A program made the translations under genes and the position numbers. The notes beneath the pieces were generated by a model. It did no database searches, was not told the origin of the DNA, and saw only the letters and a list, made by a program, of their open reading frames with translations. Shown here piece by piece: positions 33,192 through 43,580 of a stretch of DNA of 64,000 nt. The stretch is from Marinospirillum alkaliphilum DSM 21637 (GTDB lineage: Bacteria; Pseudomonadota; Gammaproteobacteria; Pseudomonadales; Halomonadaceae). The stretch covers positions 124,001 through 188,000 of the forward strand of contig NZ_FPJW01000001.1 in the NCBI RefSeq assembly GCF_900119735.1, read 5' to 3'. How positions within the stretch are numbered: the stretch's first letter is position 1; each line of letters begins with the position of its first letter.

Positions 33192-34400
33192 ATGTCCAAT
33201 CTGTTCACTGTACTGGCCCTGTCCCTGTTGCTTGGCCTGCAACCCCTGACCACTGACCTGTATCTTCCGGCACTGCCTTTCATCACGGATTTTTTTGATG
33301 GCAGCATGGGGCAGGCACAGTTGACCTTGTCTGCCCTGTTACTGGCCTTTGGTGCTTCCCAGTTGATCTGGGGGCCTATATCCGATCGCTTCGGCCGTCG
33401 ACCGGTGTTGTTGTTCGGTCTGACGCTTTACACCCTTGCCGCCATTGGCAGCACCTTTTCCTTTTCCATGGAAAGCCTGATTGCCTGGCGCGTGCTGCAG
33501 GGGGCTGCAATGGGGGCGTCCATCATGTGTGCACGGGCGCTGGTCCGGGATCTGTTTGATGATCCGGTAGCCGGTGCCAGATTGATGAGTCAGGGGTTGA
33601 CCGGGCTGGGCGTACTGGCCTGCATCAGTACACCGATTGGTGGCCTGCTGACGGATCTGTTTGGCTGGCGCATGGCCCTGATGTTTCTGGCGCTGGCAGG
33701 GGTGGCATTGCTGGTACTGCTGGCATGGCGTCTGGAAGAGACCCTGAAGGCACCCAGTCTGGATGCACTGAAACCGGCTTATCTGGTGCAGACCTGGCGC
33801 AGCATTCTCGGTAATCGGGTGTTCTGGGGCTTTGCCCTGTTGCAGGCTGGAACCTATGCCGGGCTGTTTGTGTTTCTGGTCAGTTCTTCTTTTGTGTTCA
33901 TCCGACTGCTGGGTGTTTCACCGACCGTTTACGGTCTGCTGATGTTCTCCATGTCGATTGCCTTCATTCTGGGCACCATGTTGTGCCGTCGACTGCTACG
34001 CCATTATTCGGTGCCCCGCACCGTGGCTGTCGGTGGCACCTTATCCCTGCTGGGAGGAAGCCTGCTGGCGGTGTTGTCACTGCTGGGTGTGCAGAGCCTG
34101 CTGGCCATCATGTTACCGGTGTATCTCTTCATCATGGCACATGGCATTAACCAGCCCTGTTCGCAGAGTGGTGTGATGGGACCTTTCCCGCGTGCAGCCG
34201 GTGCTGCCTCGGCCTGGAGCAGTTTCATCATGGTGCTGGTGACTTTTGTGATCGGTCACTGGCTTGGGCAGTTCATGGGCGACAGTGTTTATCCGATGAC
34301 GCTGGGCATGTGGTTCTGTGGGATTTTCATTGCACTGGTGGCCTGGGTGCTGGTTCCTTTTGCTGCACGCAGTGGCGTGCGTCACCACTCGACAGGCTGA
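33192..34400 (+). CDS. MFS exporter, Bcr/CflA type
   Basis: Twelve-helix major-facilitator protein of 402 residues. Signatures: PLTTDLYLPALPFITDFF (the Bcr/CflA start), GPISDRFGRRPVLLFGLTLYT (motif A between helices 2 and 3) and LIAWRVLQGAAMGASIMCARALVRDLF (helix 4-5). The family exports drugs and small organic compounds by proton antiport. It lies directly upstream of the lig operon, divergent from the LysR gene, and may relieve build-up of toxic aromatics; this link is inference from position only. Confidence 0.85.
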   Translation: MSNLFTVLALSLLLGLQPLTTDLYLPALPFITDFFDGSMGQAQLTLSALLLAFGASQLIWGPISDRFGRRPVLLFGLTLYTLAAIGSTFSFSMESLIAWRVLQGAAMGASIMCARALVRDLFDDPVAGARLMSQGLTGLGVLACISTPIGGLLTDLFGWRMALMFLALAGVALLVLLAWRLEETLKAPSLDALKPAYLVQTWRSILGNRVFWGFALLQAGTYAGLFVFLVSSSFVFIRLLGVSPTVYGLLMFSMSIAFILGTMLCRRLLRHYSVPRTVAVGGTLSLLGGSLLAVLSLLGVQSLLAIMLPVYLFIMAHGINQPCSQSGVMGPFPRAAGAASAWSSFIMVLVTFVIGHWLGQFMGDSVYPMTLGMWFCGIFIALVAWVLVPFAARSGVRHHSTG

Positions 34401-34456
34401 TGAAAAGTACCAGTTATTGCATGGCATGCACTGGATCGTGAGCCATTCAATTTTTG

Positions 34457-34469
34457 ACTAGCAGCTAGT
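34457..34469. promoter_or_regulatory. Palindromic operator candidate upstream of the lig operon
   Basis: ACTAGCAGCTAGT, a perfect 13-bp palindrome around a central A, in the 171-bp gap before the first pathway gene. It may bind a LysR- or IclR-type activator of the operon. No good sigma-70 promoter could be tied to it, although TTGACT overlaps its left edge. Confidence 0.45.
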
Positions 34470-34525
34470 TCGCAAGGCCTCAGGTTGAATCTGTGGCAAA
34501 AGGGTAGAGTTGTCCTTGTCAGGTT

Positions 34526-34543
34526 CCGGCCAATGATGGCCGG
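34526..34543 (+). other. GC-rich hairpin in the lig operon leader
   Basis: CCGGCC-AATGAT-GGCCGG, a 6-bp perfect stem 28 bp upstream of the first ATG. No T-run follows. It could modulate translation or be part of a regulator site. Confidence 0.4.
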
Positions 34544-34571
34544 CCCATCAAAACAACAATGACGATGACTC

Positions 34572-35651
34572 ATGCAAAAAGCCATTCCTGCCCTGTTCAT
34601 GCGCGGTGGTACATCCCGCGGTCCTTTTTTTAATGCGGCAGACCTGCCCGATGATGCGGTTGCCCGTGATCAGGTGTTGCTGGCGGTGCTGGGATCACCG
34701 GACCGGCGTCAGATTGACGGCATGGGTGGTGCTCATCCACTGACCAGCAAAGTGGGCATTGTGTCGCCCAGCCAGCGCCCCGGCATCGATCTGGAATTCC
34801 TGTTTGCCCAGGTGACTCCAGACAAGGCCCTGGTGGATACCACCCCCAACTGCGGCAACATGCTGGCTGCCGTGGTGCCTTTTGCACTGGAGACCGGGCT
34901 GGCGCAGGCACAGGGAGACACCACCACGCTGCGGGTGCTGACACTCAATACCGACATGGCCGCTGACATCACCGTGCAGACACCGGATGGACAGGTGAGC
35001 TATCAGGGAGATGCCAGGATTGATGGTGTGCCCGGCACTAGTGCGCCGGTGACGATCAGCTTTCTGGATACTGCAGGTTCAGTTTGCGCCGGGCTGCTCC
35101 CCACAGGCAAGGCCTGTGATGAGATTGATGGTCTGCAGGTCACCTGCATCGACAATGGCATGCCGATGGTGCTGCTGCGCGCGGAGGATGTCGGCCGCAG
35201 TGGCCATGAAAGTGTGGATGCACTGAACCGTGATGCTGAACTCAGGGCCCGGCTGGAATCTCTGCGCCTGAAGGCTGGTGTGGCCATGGGGCTGGGTGAT
35301 GTCAGCAGTAAAACCTACCCCAAGATGTGCCTGATCAGCCCTGCCCGTCAGGGTGGACATCTCAATACCCGCTGCTTCATCCCACATGTCTGCCATGAAG
35401 CACTGGGTGTGCTGGCCGCTGTCACGGTGGCCACTGCCTGCGTGTTGCCCGGATCCGTGACTGAGGGTGTGGCGGTGGTGCCGGATGGACAGGTGAAACA
35501 CCTGTCGATTGAACACCCGAGTGGTGAGTTCACTGTGGAGCTGGAAACCGATGCGGCCGATCCCGGAAAAATTATCCGTGCGGCCCTGCTGCGAACCGCA
35601 CGTTTACTGATGCGCGGCGAAATCATGATTCCAGCGGACAGCTGGAAGTGA
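34572..35651 (+). CDS. galD: 4-Oxalomesaconate tautomerase (PrpF/GalD/LigU family)
   Basis: PrpF-family isomerase of 359 residues. It starts MQKAIPALFMRGGTSRGPFFNAADLP, the family hallmark (MRGGTSRG), and has DGMGGAHPLTSKVGIVS and DTTPNCGNMLAAVVPFALE, where the Cys participates in proton transfer. In the 4,5-cleavage pathway it interconverts the keto/enol or double-bond forms of 4-oxalomesaconate between LigI and LigJ. It is the first gene of the lig operon, 43 bp before ligJ. GalD and LigU are related and differ in regiochemistry; the name given is the broader one. Confidence 0.88.
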   Translation: MQKAIPALFMRGGTSRGPFFNAADLPDDAVARDQVLLAVLGSPDRRQIDGMGGAHPLTSKVGIVSPSQRPGIDLEFLFAQVTPDKALVDTTPNCGNMLAAVVPFALETGLAQAQGDTTTLRVLTLNTDMAADITVQTPDGQVSYQGDARIDGVPGTSAPVTISFLDTAGSVCAGLLPTGKACDEIDGLQVTCIDNGMPMVLLRAEDVGRSGHESVDALNRDAELRARLESLRLKAGVAMGLGDVSSKTYPKMCLISPARQGGHLNTRCFIPHVCHEALGVLAAVTVATACVLPGSVTEGVAVVPDGQVKHLSIEHPSGEFTVELETDAADPGKIIRAALLRTARLLMRGEIMIPADSWK

Positions 35652-35694
35652 ACACTAATCAGTCCAACGGACAGAACCCTTGCGGAGCCAGAAC

Positions 35695-36720
35695 ATGATC
35701 ATTGATATTCACGGCCACTACACCACTGCCCCCAAGGCACTGGAGGACTGGCGCAACCAGCAGATCGCCAGCCTGAAAGACCCTGCGCTGGCACCACGGG
35801 TGGCTGATCTGACAATCAGCGATGACGACATCCGGGAAACCATCGAAAGCAATCAGTTGAAACTGATGAAGGAGCGGGGGCTGGACCTGACACTCTTTTC
35901 GCCCCGTGCCAGCTTCATGGCCCACCACATCGGTGACTTCAACACCAGCGCCACCTGGGCCGCCATCTGCAATGAGCTTTGTTACCGAGTGGCTGAGCTT
36001 TTTCCGGAAAACTTCATCGGTGTGGCGATGCTGCCCCAGTCGCCGGGCGTGGATCCGAAAACCTGCATTCCGGAGCTGGAAAGGTGCATCAATGAATACA
36101 ACTTTGTCGGCATCAACCTCAACCCGGATCCGTCCGGCGGTCACTGGAAGGAGCCACCACTTTATGACCGTCACTGGTACCCCATCTACGAAAAAATGGT
36201 TGAACATGACATCCCAGCCATGGTGCATGTCAGCACCAGTTGCAACGCCTGCTTTCACACCACTGGTGCCCACTACCTGAACGGTGACACCACGGCTTTC
36301 ATGCAATTGCTGGAATCGGACCTGTTCAGTGACTTTCCCGAACTGCGCTTTGTGATTCCGCACGGTGGCGGTGCTGCTCCTTACCACTGGGGGCGTTTCC
36401 GTGGCCTGGCGCAGGCGCTGAAAAAACCGGAGCTGGAAGAACACCTGCTGAACAATGTCTGGTTCGATACCTGCGTTTACCACCAGCCCGGCATCGACCT
36501 GCTGACGGATGTGATTCCGGTGAAAAATGTACTGTTTGCCTCGGAAATGATTGGTGCAGTACGTGGTGTGGACCCGCGCACCGGCCACAACTTTGATGAC
36601 ACCAAACGCTACATTGAAGCGGCTGACCTGACGGCTGAAGAGCGCTTCCAGATCTACGAAGGCAATGCCCGTCGGGTTTACCCGCGGATGGATGCCATTC
36701 TGAAAGCCCAGGGTCGATAA
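35695..36720 (+). CDS. ligJ: 4-Oxalomesaconate hydratase
   Basis: Amidohydrolase-fold hydratase of 341 residues. N-terminal metal motif MIIDIHGHYTTAPKALEDW, MVHVSTSCNACFHTTG, FVIPHGGGAAPYHWGRFRG and NVLFASEMIGAVRGVDPRTGHNFDDTKRYI are all as in LigJ. It adds water to 4-oxalomesaconate to give 4-carboxy-4-hydroxy-2-oxoadipate. The ATG at 35695 was preferred to one 15 bp upstream because the known proteins start at MIIDIHGHY. It is followed by an unusual 191-bp gap with a tandem repeat before ligK. Confidence 0.95.
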   Translation: MIIDIHGHYTTAPKALEDWRNQQIASLKDPALAPRVADLTISDDDIRETIESNQLKLMKERGLDLTLFSPRASFMAHHIGDFNTSATWAAICNELCYRVAELFPENFIGVAMLPQSPGVDPKTCIPELERCINEYNFVGINLNPDPSGGHWKEPPLYDRHWYPIYEKMVEHDIPAMVHVSTSCNACFHTTGAHYLNGDTTAFMQLLESDLFSDFPELRFVIPHGGGAAPYHWGRFRGLAQALKKPELEEHLLNNVWFDTCVYHQPGIDLLTDVIPVKNVLFASEMIGAVRGVDPRTGHNFDDTKRYIEAADLTAEERFQIYEGNARRVYPRMDAILKAQGR

Positions 36721-36737
36721 ACACTAAACATGAACAA

Positions 36738-36875
36738 GCAGCCATCCAGGATATCACTCGGGAAGGTGGATGCAGGCGGGGGACACGCACCTGGGCCTGT
36801 GCAGCCACCCAGGATATCACTCGGGAAGGTGGCCGCAGGCGGGGGACACGAGCCTGAGCCTGTGCAGCCATCCAG
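36738..36875 (+). repeat. 63-bp tandem repeat (2.2 copies) between ligJ and ligK
   Basis: Unit of 63 bp starting GCAGCC; full copies begin at 36738 and 36801 and a 12-base partial third at 36864. Copies 1 and 2 differ at only a handful of positions. The unit length is a multiple of three, and the repeat falls in a 61-codon open frame (ATG 36730, stop 36913-36915) whose stop overlaps the ligK start as ATGA. The peptide is Gly/Pro/His-rich, no ribosome site is evident before its ATG, and ligK has its own AGGAG, so a coding role is doubtful. The unit also contains CCTGGG-N12-CCCAGG, which could form a hairpin across the copy junction. Confidence 0.9.
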
Positions 36876-36911
36876 AGGAATGGTGATTCAGGAAATGAAC
36901 AGGAGAAGGTC

Positions 36912-37607
36912 ATGACAGAGTATTACAACCAACTGGGCGTGGTGAAACGCACTATTCAGCGTGCAGATCCGGCCGCAGTGGCAAAACTGTCGCGTTTTGG
37001 CACGGCCACCATCCATGAGGCCATGGGGCGGGTCGGACTGATGAAAGCCTGGATACGACCCATTTATACCGGTGCTTATGCCTGCGGCACTGCGGTGACC
37101 GTGCTGCTGCAGCCGGGTGACAACTGGATGATGCATGTGGCTTCCGAGCAATTGCAGCCCGGTGACCTGGTGGTGGCTGCCTGCACCACTGAAAACACCG
37201 ATGGTTTTTTTGGTGATCTGCTGGCCACCTCCTTTCAGGCCCGTGGTTGCAAGGGACTGATCATTGATGGTGGCGTGCGGGATGTGAAGGACCTGACCGC
37301 CATGCAGTTCCCGGTGTTTTCCAGAGCCATCAATGCCAAGGGTACCGTCAAGGCCACCCTGGGGTCGGTCAACATCCCGGTGGTGTGTGCCGGTGCACTG
37401 GTGCACCCTGGTGATGTAGTGATTGCTGATGATGATGGCGTGGTGGTGGTGCCTGCAGCCCAGGCCCAGCAGGTTGCTGATGCTGCCGAAGCCCGCGAAA
37501 ACAACGAGGCATCCAAGCGTGAACGCCTGGCTTCCGGTGAGCTGGGACTGGATATGTACAAGATGCGTGAAACCCTGGCCGCAGCAGGACTCAGGTACAT
37601 TGACTGA
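36912..37607 (+). CDS. ligK: 4-Carboxy-4-hydroxy-2-oxoadipate aldolase
   Basis: RraA-fold class II aldolase of 231 residues. Key blocks: [46 protein letters not shown] (the metal/substrate loop with G-x-x-R-D) and [25 protein letters not shown]. It cleaves the product of LigJ into pyruvate and oxaloacetate and usually also decarboxylates oxaloacetate. An AGGAGAAGG ribosome site immediately precedes the ATG. It is followed 10 bp later by ligI. Confidence 0.95.
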   Translation: MTEYYNQLGVVKRTIQRADPAAVAKLSRFGTATIHEAMGRVGLMKAWIRPIYTGAYACGTAVTVLLQPGDNWMMHVASEQLQPGDLVVAACTTENTDGFFGDLLATSFQARGCKGLIIDGGVRDVKDLTAMQFPVFSRAINAKGTVKATLGSVNIPVVCAGALVHPGDVVIADDDGVVVVPAAQAQQVADAAEARENNEASKRERLASGELGLDMYKMRETLAAAGLRYID

Positions 37608-37617
37608 CAAGGAACTC

Positions 37618-38534
37618 ATGATGCGTTTTGAAAAAACTCCCGGCTGGCTGGACTGGTATGCCAACCCCTCCCGGCCGTGCTTCAAGGTGCCGGATGGTGC
37701 AGTGGATGCTCATTGCCACGTTTTCGGTCCCGGTGATCAGTTTCCCTATGCGGCAGAGCGTAAATACACTCCCTGTGATGCCTCCAAAGACCAGTTGTTT
37801 GCCCTGCGGGATCAACTGGGTTTTGCACGCAATGTGATTGTGCAGGCCACCTGCCATGGTGCAGATAACCGGGCGTTGGTGGATGCACTCAAGGCTTCTA
37901 AAGGCAAGGCACGAGGCATCGCCACGGTGCGCCGCGACGTCACTGATGCCGAATTGATTGAACTGCACGAAGCCGGTGTGCGAGGCGTGCGCTTCAATTT
38001 TGTGAAGCGGTTGGTGGATTTCACACCAAAGGATGAGCTGCAGGAGATTGCTGCACGCATCGCCAGGCTGGGTTGGCACATCGTGATTTATTTTGAAGCA
38101 GTGGATCTACCGGAACTCTGGGATTTTTTCACTGGTTTGCCGACCACTGTAGTGGTGGATCACATGGGGCGTCCGGATGTAAGCAAACCAGTGGATGGCC
38201 CTGAATTTCAGCTGTTTGTGAAGCTGATGACCGAGCATCCGAATATCTGGTCCAAGGTCAGTTGTCCGGAGCGCTTGAGTGTGACCGGCCCGAAAGCACT
38301 CAAGGGTGAACAGCAGGCCTACCAGGATGTGGTGCCTTTTGCCCGTCATCTGATTGAGCGTTTTCCTGATCGGGTGCTCTGGGGAACCGACTGGCCCCAC
38401 CCTAACCTGAAAGACCACATGCCGGATGACGGGCTGCTGGTGGACTTTATTCCACAGATTGCCCTGACACCGGAAACCCAGCATCTGTTGCTGGTGGACA
38501 ACCCGATGCGCCTGTACTGGCCAGAGGAGGTAAA

Positions 38535-38538
<4 letters not shown>
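37618..38538 (+). CDS. ligI: 2-Pyrone-4,6-dicarboxylate hydrolase
   Basis: Amidohydrolase-superfamily enzyme of 306 residues. Motifs: VDAHCHVFGPGDQFPY, GVRFNFVKRL, VVDHMGRPDVSKP and RVLWGTDWPHPN (metal or substrate-binding, as in SYK-6 LigI). It opens the PDC lactone made by LigC. Two adjacent ATG codons (37618, 37621) are possible; AAGGA sits 4 or 7 bases upstream, slightly favouring the second. Its stop overlaps the GTG start of ligA by 4 bp. Confidence 0.95.
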
Positions 38539-39771
<1,233 letters not shown>

Positions 39772-39817
39772 CCCAACCTAACCCCGAAATGTTTCACTCA
39801 GCATCAAGGAGTGCAGG

Positions 39818-40777
39818 ATGAAAACAATTAAAGTCGCATTGGCCGGTGCCGGTGCTTTTGGCATCAAACATCTGGACGGCATCAGGAATATTGATGGTGT
39901 GGAGGTGGTTTCCCTGATCGGTCGTGATCTGGAAAAGACGCGCACGGTGGCCGAAAAATATGGCATAGGTCATGTCACCACTGATCTGAATGAAACGCTG
40001 GCAATGCCTGAAGTGGATGCAGTGATTCTCTGCACCCCGACCCAGATGCATGCCTCTCAGTCACTGGCCTGTCTGAAGGCTGGCAAGCATGTGCAGGTGG
40101 AAATTCCGCTGGCCGACAGCCTGAAGGATGCGAAAGCAGTGGTTCAACTGCAGCAGGAAACCGGCCTGGTGGCCATGTGTGGCCATACCCGCCGTTTTAA
40201 TCCCAGCCACCAGTGGGTCAATGAAAAAATTCGCAATGGTGAGTTCAACATCCAGCAGATGGATGTGCAAACCTATTTCTTCCGCCGCAGCAACATGAAT
40301 GCGCTGGGTGAACCTCGCTCCTGGACCGATCACCTGTTGTGGCACCATGCCGCGCACACCGTGGACCTGTTCATTCACCAGACCAGTGGTGACATCGTGC
40401 AGGCCAATGCCGTGCAAGGTCCGATCCACCCGGAGCTGGGCATTGCCATGGACATGTCCATCCAGCTGAAAAGCAGCACCGGTGCCATCTGCACCCTGTC
40501 GCTGTCGTTCAACAATGATGGCCCGCTGGGTACCTTTTTCCGTTATATCGGTGATACCGGCACTTATATAGCCCGCTACGATGACCTGGTCAACGGCAAG
40601 GAAGAAGCCATTGATGTCAGCCAGGTGGATGTCTGCATGAATGGCATTGAACTGCAGGATCGGGAGTTCTTCCGTGCCATCCGTGAAGGCGATGAACCCA
40701 ACTCCAGCGTGGCACAGGTCTTGCCATGTTATCGGGTATTGCAGCAGCTGGAAGCACAGTTGAATGCGGCAGGTTGA
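39818..40777 (+). CDS. ligC: 4-Carboxy-2-hydroxymuconate-6-semialdehyde dehydrogenase
   Basis: Gfo/Idh/MocA-family NADP-dependent dehydrogenase of 319 residues. Rossmann motif ALAGAGAFGIKHLDGI and the family pattern CTPTQMHASQSLACLKAGKHVQVEIPLADS, then FFRRSNMNALGEPRSWTDHLLWHHAAHTVDLF, typical of LigC. It oxidises the hemiacetal of the ring-cleavage product to 2-pyrone-4,6-dicarboxylate. AAGGAG lies 6 bases before the ATG. It follows ligB by 46 bp. Confidence 0.95.
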   Translation: MKTIKVALAGAGAFGIKHLDGIRNIDGVEVVSLIGRDLEKTRTVAEKYGIGHVTTDLNETLAMPEVDAVILCTPTQMHASQSLACLKAGKHVQVEIPLADSLKDAKAVVQLQQETGLVAMCGHTRRFNPSHQWVNEKIRNGEFNIQQMDVQTYFFRRSNMNALGEPRSWTDHLLWHHAAHTVDLFIHQTSGDIVQANAVQGPIHPELGIAMDMSIQLKSSTGAICTLSLSFNNDGPLGTFFRYIGDTGTYIARYDDLVNGKEEAIDVSQVDVCMNGIELQDREFFRAIREGDEPNSSVAQVLPCYRVLQQLEAQLNAAG

Positions 40778-40798
40778 TCACTAACCGGAGGAAACACC

Positions 40799-41812
40799 AT
40801 GAACACCAAGCCTGTGAAATCCACACGCCGACTGGGCCGTTTTGAGGTTTTTCCTCTGGGGCTGGGTTGCATGAACCTGAGCCATGCCTATGGAGTGCCA
40901 CCGGATCGCAGGCAGGCTGAACAACTGTTGTTGGGTGCACTGGAACGGGGTGTGAATCACTTTGATACAGCTGCGCTGTATGGTTTTGGTGCCAATGAAC
41001 AACTGGTTGGCGAGGTGCTGGCACCGCACCGTGAGCATTTTCATCTGGCCAGCAAATGTGGCATGACCGGGGTGGATGGCAAGCGGGTGATTGACGGGCG
41101 GCCGGAGACGATTCTACGCACCTGTGATGAAGCCTTGGCACGCCTGAAAACCGATCACATCGACCTTTATTATCTGCATCGCTGGGACAAGCAGGTACCG
41201 ATAGAAGAGAGTGTTGGAGCTCTGGCCGAGTTGGTGCAGCAAGGCAAGGTGCTGGATATCGGGCTGTCGGAGGTCTCTGCCGCTACTCTGCGCCGTGCCC
41301 ATGCCGTGCACCCGGTGGCTGCCTTGCAGACTGAATACTCCCTGTGGACCCGCAATCCGGAGATTGCGGTGCTGGATGCCTGCCGTGAACTGGGTGTCTC
41401 CTTTGTGGCCTTCAGTCCGCTGGCAAGGGGTTTTTTATCGGGTGCTTTCAACAGTCTGGCAGATTTTGATGCGCTGGATGCCAGAGATATTCGTCGTGGC
41501 ATGCCCCGTTTTCAGCCGGACAACCTGCCAACCAACCTTGCCTGGTTGCAGCAATACAAAAGGCTGGCAGAAGAGGTGGGTTGCAGTCCGTCCCAACTGG
41601 CACTGGCCTGGTTACTGCACAAAAATGACCAATTGATTGCCATTCCCGGTACCACCCGTCCCGACCATCTGATCGACAATCTGGCAGCCATGGAACTGCA
41701 ACTGGATGCAGCGCTCATGCAGCAGCTGGAGGCATTGATCAACCCGCAGACGGTTCAGGGTGCCCGCTACAATGTCGCCACCCAGCAGGAAATTGACACC
41801 GAGGAGTTCTGA
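40799..41812 (+). CDS. Aldo/keto reductase in the lig operon
   Basis: NADPH-type aldo/keto reductase of 337 residues. The catalytic tetrad is complete: D56 (HFDTAALYG), Y61, K86 (LASKCGM) and H127 (YYLHRWD). The C-terminal NADP loop is IPGTTRPDHLIDNL. GGAGGA precedes the start and it is 21 bp after ligC, so it is part of the operon. It is not an established member of the 4,5-cleavage pathway. It may reduce a reactive aldehyde intermediate or an aromatic aldehyde such as vanillin; no direct evidence. Confidence 0.88.
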   Translation: MNTKPVKSTRRLGRFEVFPLGLGCMNLSHAYGVPPDRRQAEQLLLGALERGVNHFDTAALYGFGANEQLVGEVLAPHREHFHLASKCGMTGVDGKRVIDGRPETILRTCDEALARLKTDHIDLYYLHRWDKQVPIEESVGALAELVQQGKVLDIGLSEVSAATLRRAHAVHPVAALQTEYSLWTRNPEIAVLDACRELGVSFVAFSPLARGFLSGAFNSLADFDALDARDIRRGMPRFQPDNLPTNLAWLQQYKRLAEEVGCSPSQLALAWLLHKNDQLIAIPGTTRPDHLIDNLAAMELQLDAALMQQLEALINPQTVQGARYNVATQQEIDTEEF

Positions 41813-41955
41813 TTTCTCCAGGTTATAACATTTCCTGATATCTGCTATCCGACTTCAAGTCTTTATCAGGGCAAGGAAAAGCCAGAAACTGAAAATCACT
41901 GAGCAGCCGATGTGCTGCCAGATACACAAAAACAACTATAAACGCGAGGTTTACC

Positions 41956-42984
41956 ATGTCCTTTCGACGTTTGACTCTGGGCCTGCTGGCCACTTCAATG
42001 CTGGCTGCAACCGGCCTGGCACAGGCTGAAACGGTCAAGCTGCGTGTGCATCATTTCCTGCCGCCGACAGCGCCTGCCCAGGCAAAGTTCATTGATCCCT
42101 GGTGTGCAAAAATCAAGGAAGAGTCCCAGGGCCGGCTGGAATGTGAAATTTATCCTGCCATGCAGCTGGGGGGATCACCATCCCAGTTGATCAACCAGGC
42201 GCGTGACGGGGTGGTTGACATTGCCCTGACCCTGCCAGGTTACACTCCGGGTCGTTTCCCGGTTTCTGAAGTTTTTGAACTGCCTTTCATCATGAAAGAC
42301 CAGAAGGCCAGTTCGCGAGCGCTGTGGGATTTCATCCAGGAAAATGCCATGGAAGAGTTTCGTGGCGTCAAACCGATAGCCACCTGGTTGAATGGTGCTT
42401 ACCACATCCACCTGCGTGATAAAAAAGTAACCACCCTGGAAGACATGCGGGGTCTGCGCGTGCGAGCACCTTCACGCCTGGGTAATCAGATGCTGCAGTC
42501 ACTGGGTGCGACACCTGTCGGTATGCCAGTGCCTCAGATGGCTGAAAGCCTGTCTCGCGGTGTGATTGATGCAGCCATTGTGCCCTGGGAAGTGATTCCG
42601 TCCACTCGTGCTCATGAAATGACCCGCTTTCATGCGGAGGCGGTGGCTGAAACGGCGATGATTTCCGCCACCGTGATCTTTGTCATGAACGAGCGCAAGT
42701 ACAATAGCCTGCCTGATGAGTTGAAGCGTGTGATTGACAACAACTCCGGGCGCGAAACCTCGGCCTGGGTGTCCGGTGAGTTTGAAGCTGCCAATGCTGC
42801 CGGTCGCAATGCCGCTCTGAACCGTGGCAATGATGTTTATGCCTTGTCCGGCACTGAAATGCAGCGCTGGGTGGAAGCAACACGCCCGGTGCTTGCCAGC
42901 TGGATTGATGACATGAACAAGCGTGGTGCCAATGGTCAGGCGCTTTATGATCGTGCTGTTGAATTGATCAATCATTACAACTGA
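41956..42984 (+). CDS. dctP: TRAP transporter substrate-binding protein DctP
   Basis: Periplasmic TRAP binding protein, 342 residues. Signal peptide ends GLAQA; mature ETVKLRVHHFLPPTAPAQAKFIDPW. The ligand block VRAPSRLGNQMLQSLGATPVGMPVPQMAESLSRGVIDAAIVPWE carries the conserved arginine that binds carboxylate. It is followed by dctQ and dctM and preceded by the lig operon, so an aromatic acid such as protocatechuate or 4-hydroxybenzoate is the likely cargo. A paralogue without membrane genes lies at 31077. Confidence 0.93.
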   Translation: MSFRRLTLGLLATSMLAATGLAQAETVKLRVHHFLPPTAPAQAKFIDPWCAKIKEESQGRLECEIYPAMQLGGSPSQLINQARDGVVDIALTLPGYTPGRFPVSEVFELPFIMKDQKASSRALWDFIQENAMEEFRGVKPIATWLNGAYHIHLRDKKVTTLEDMRGLRVRAPSRLGNQMLQSLGATPVGMPVPQMAESLSRGVIDAAIVPWEVIPSTRAHEMTRFHAEAVAETAMISATVIFVMNERKYNSLPDELKRVIDNNSGRETSAWVSGEFEAANAAGRNAALNRGNDVYALSGTEMQRWVEATRPVLASWIDDMNKRGANGQALYDRAVELINHYN

Positions 42985-43052
42985 ACCCGACCCGTAAACC
43001 AGGACATCCTGCTGCTGTTCGCAGCAGTCAGGGTGCTTCAGAGGCAAGCTTC

Positions 43053-43580
43053 ATGTCTGAAATGTCAACTCCTGCTCAACCCGGTGAAGGCAGCAACCTG
43101 CTGTACAAACTGATCGAATGGATCTGCCTGGCTTTTGCTGTCATCGGTGGCCTGATCTTCATTCTCGAATCAGTGATGACGGTCATCAGTGTGCTGGGGC
43201 GGGCGGTGTACAACCAACCCATTCAGGGTGATTACGAAATAGTGCAAATGGTTTCAGCCATGGCCATTGCCTTGTGTCTGCCCTATTGCCAGTTGCGCCG
43301 GGGTCACGTGTTTGTGGACTTCTTCACCCTCTGGGCTCCGGAGCGCCTGAAAAAGGCACTCGACAGTCTGGCGGCACTGTTGCTGGCGCTGGTGGCTTTT
43401 CTGCTTTGTTGGCGGGTGTATCACGGTTATCTGGACATGGTGGACTACCAGGAAACCACCATGGTACTGGGTTTACCCATCTGGTGGACCTACATCCCAA
43501 TGATTCCTGCATTTTTCATGCTCGGTGTGGCAGCTCTGGTCACCTGCTTGAGCGACCTGAAGGAGCTGTTTAAATCATGA
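43053..43580 (+). CDS. dctQ: TRAP transporter small permease DctQ
   Basis: Four-helix membrane protein of 175 residues. The DctQ core pattern appears in YEIVQMVSAMAIALCLPYCQLRRGHVFVDFF. AGAGG lies 8 bases before the ATG. It overlaps dctM by 4 bp (ATGA). With DctM it forms the sodium-coupled importer. Hydrophobic segments at about 21-46, 60-84, 103-123 and 144-163. Confidence 0.92.
   Translation: MSEMSTPAQPGEGSNLLYKLIEWICLAFAVIGGLIFILESVMTVISVLGRAVYNQPIQGDYEIVQMVSAMAIALCLPYCQLRRGHVFVDFFTLWAPERLKKALDSLAALLLALVAFLLCWRVYHGYLDMVDYQETTMVLGLPIWWTYIPMIPAFFMLGVAALVTCLSDLKELFKS

Noticed and set aside
35659-36588. Open frame of 309 codons opposite ligJ
   Set aside because: LigJ on the sense strand has full-length family match; the antisense frame is not recognisable.
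36738-36875. CRISPR array
   Set aside because: The repeats are directly adjacent with no spacers and no cas genes nearby; it is a simple tandem repeat.
36730-36915. A real 61-residue gene between ligJ and ligK
   Set aside because: No ribosome site before its ATG, low-complexity repeat peptide, and ligK has its own strong AGGAG. Kept only as an observation.
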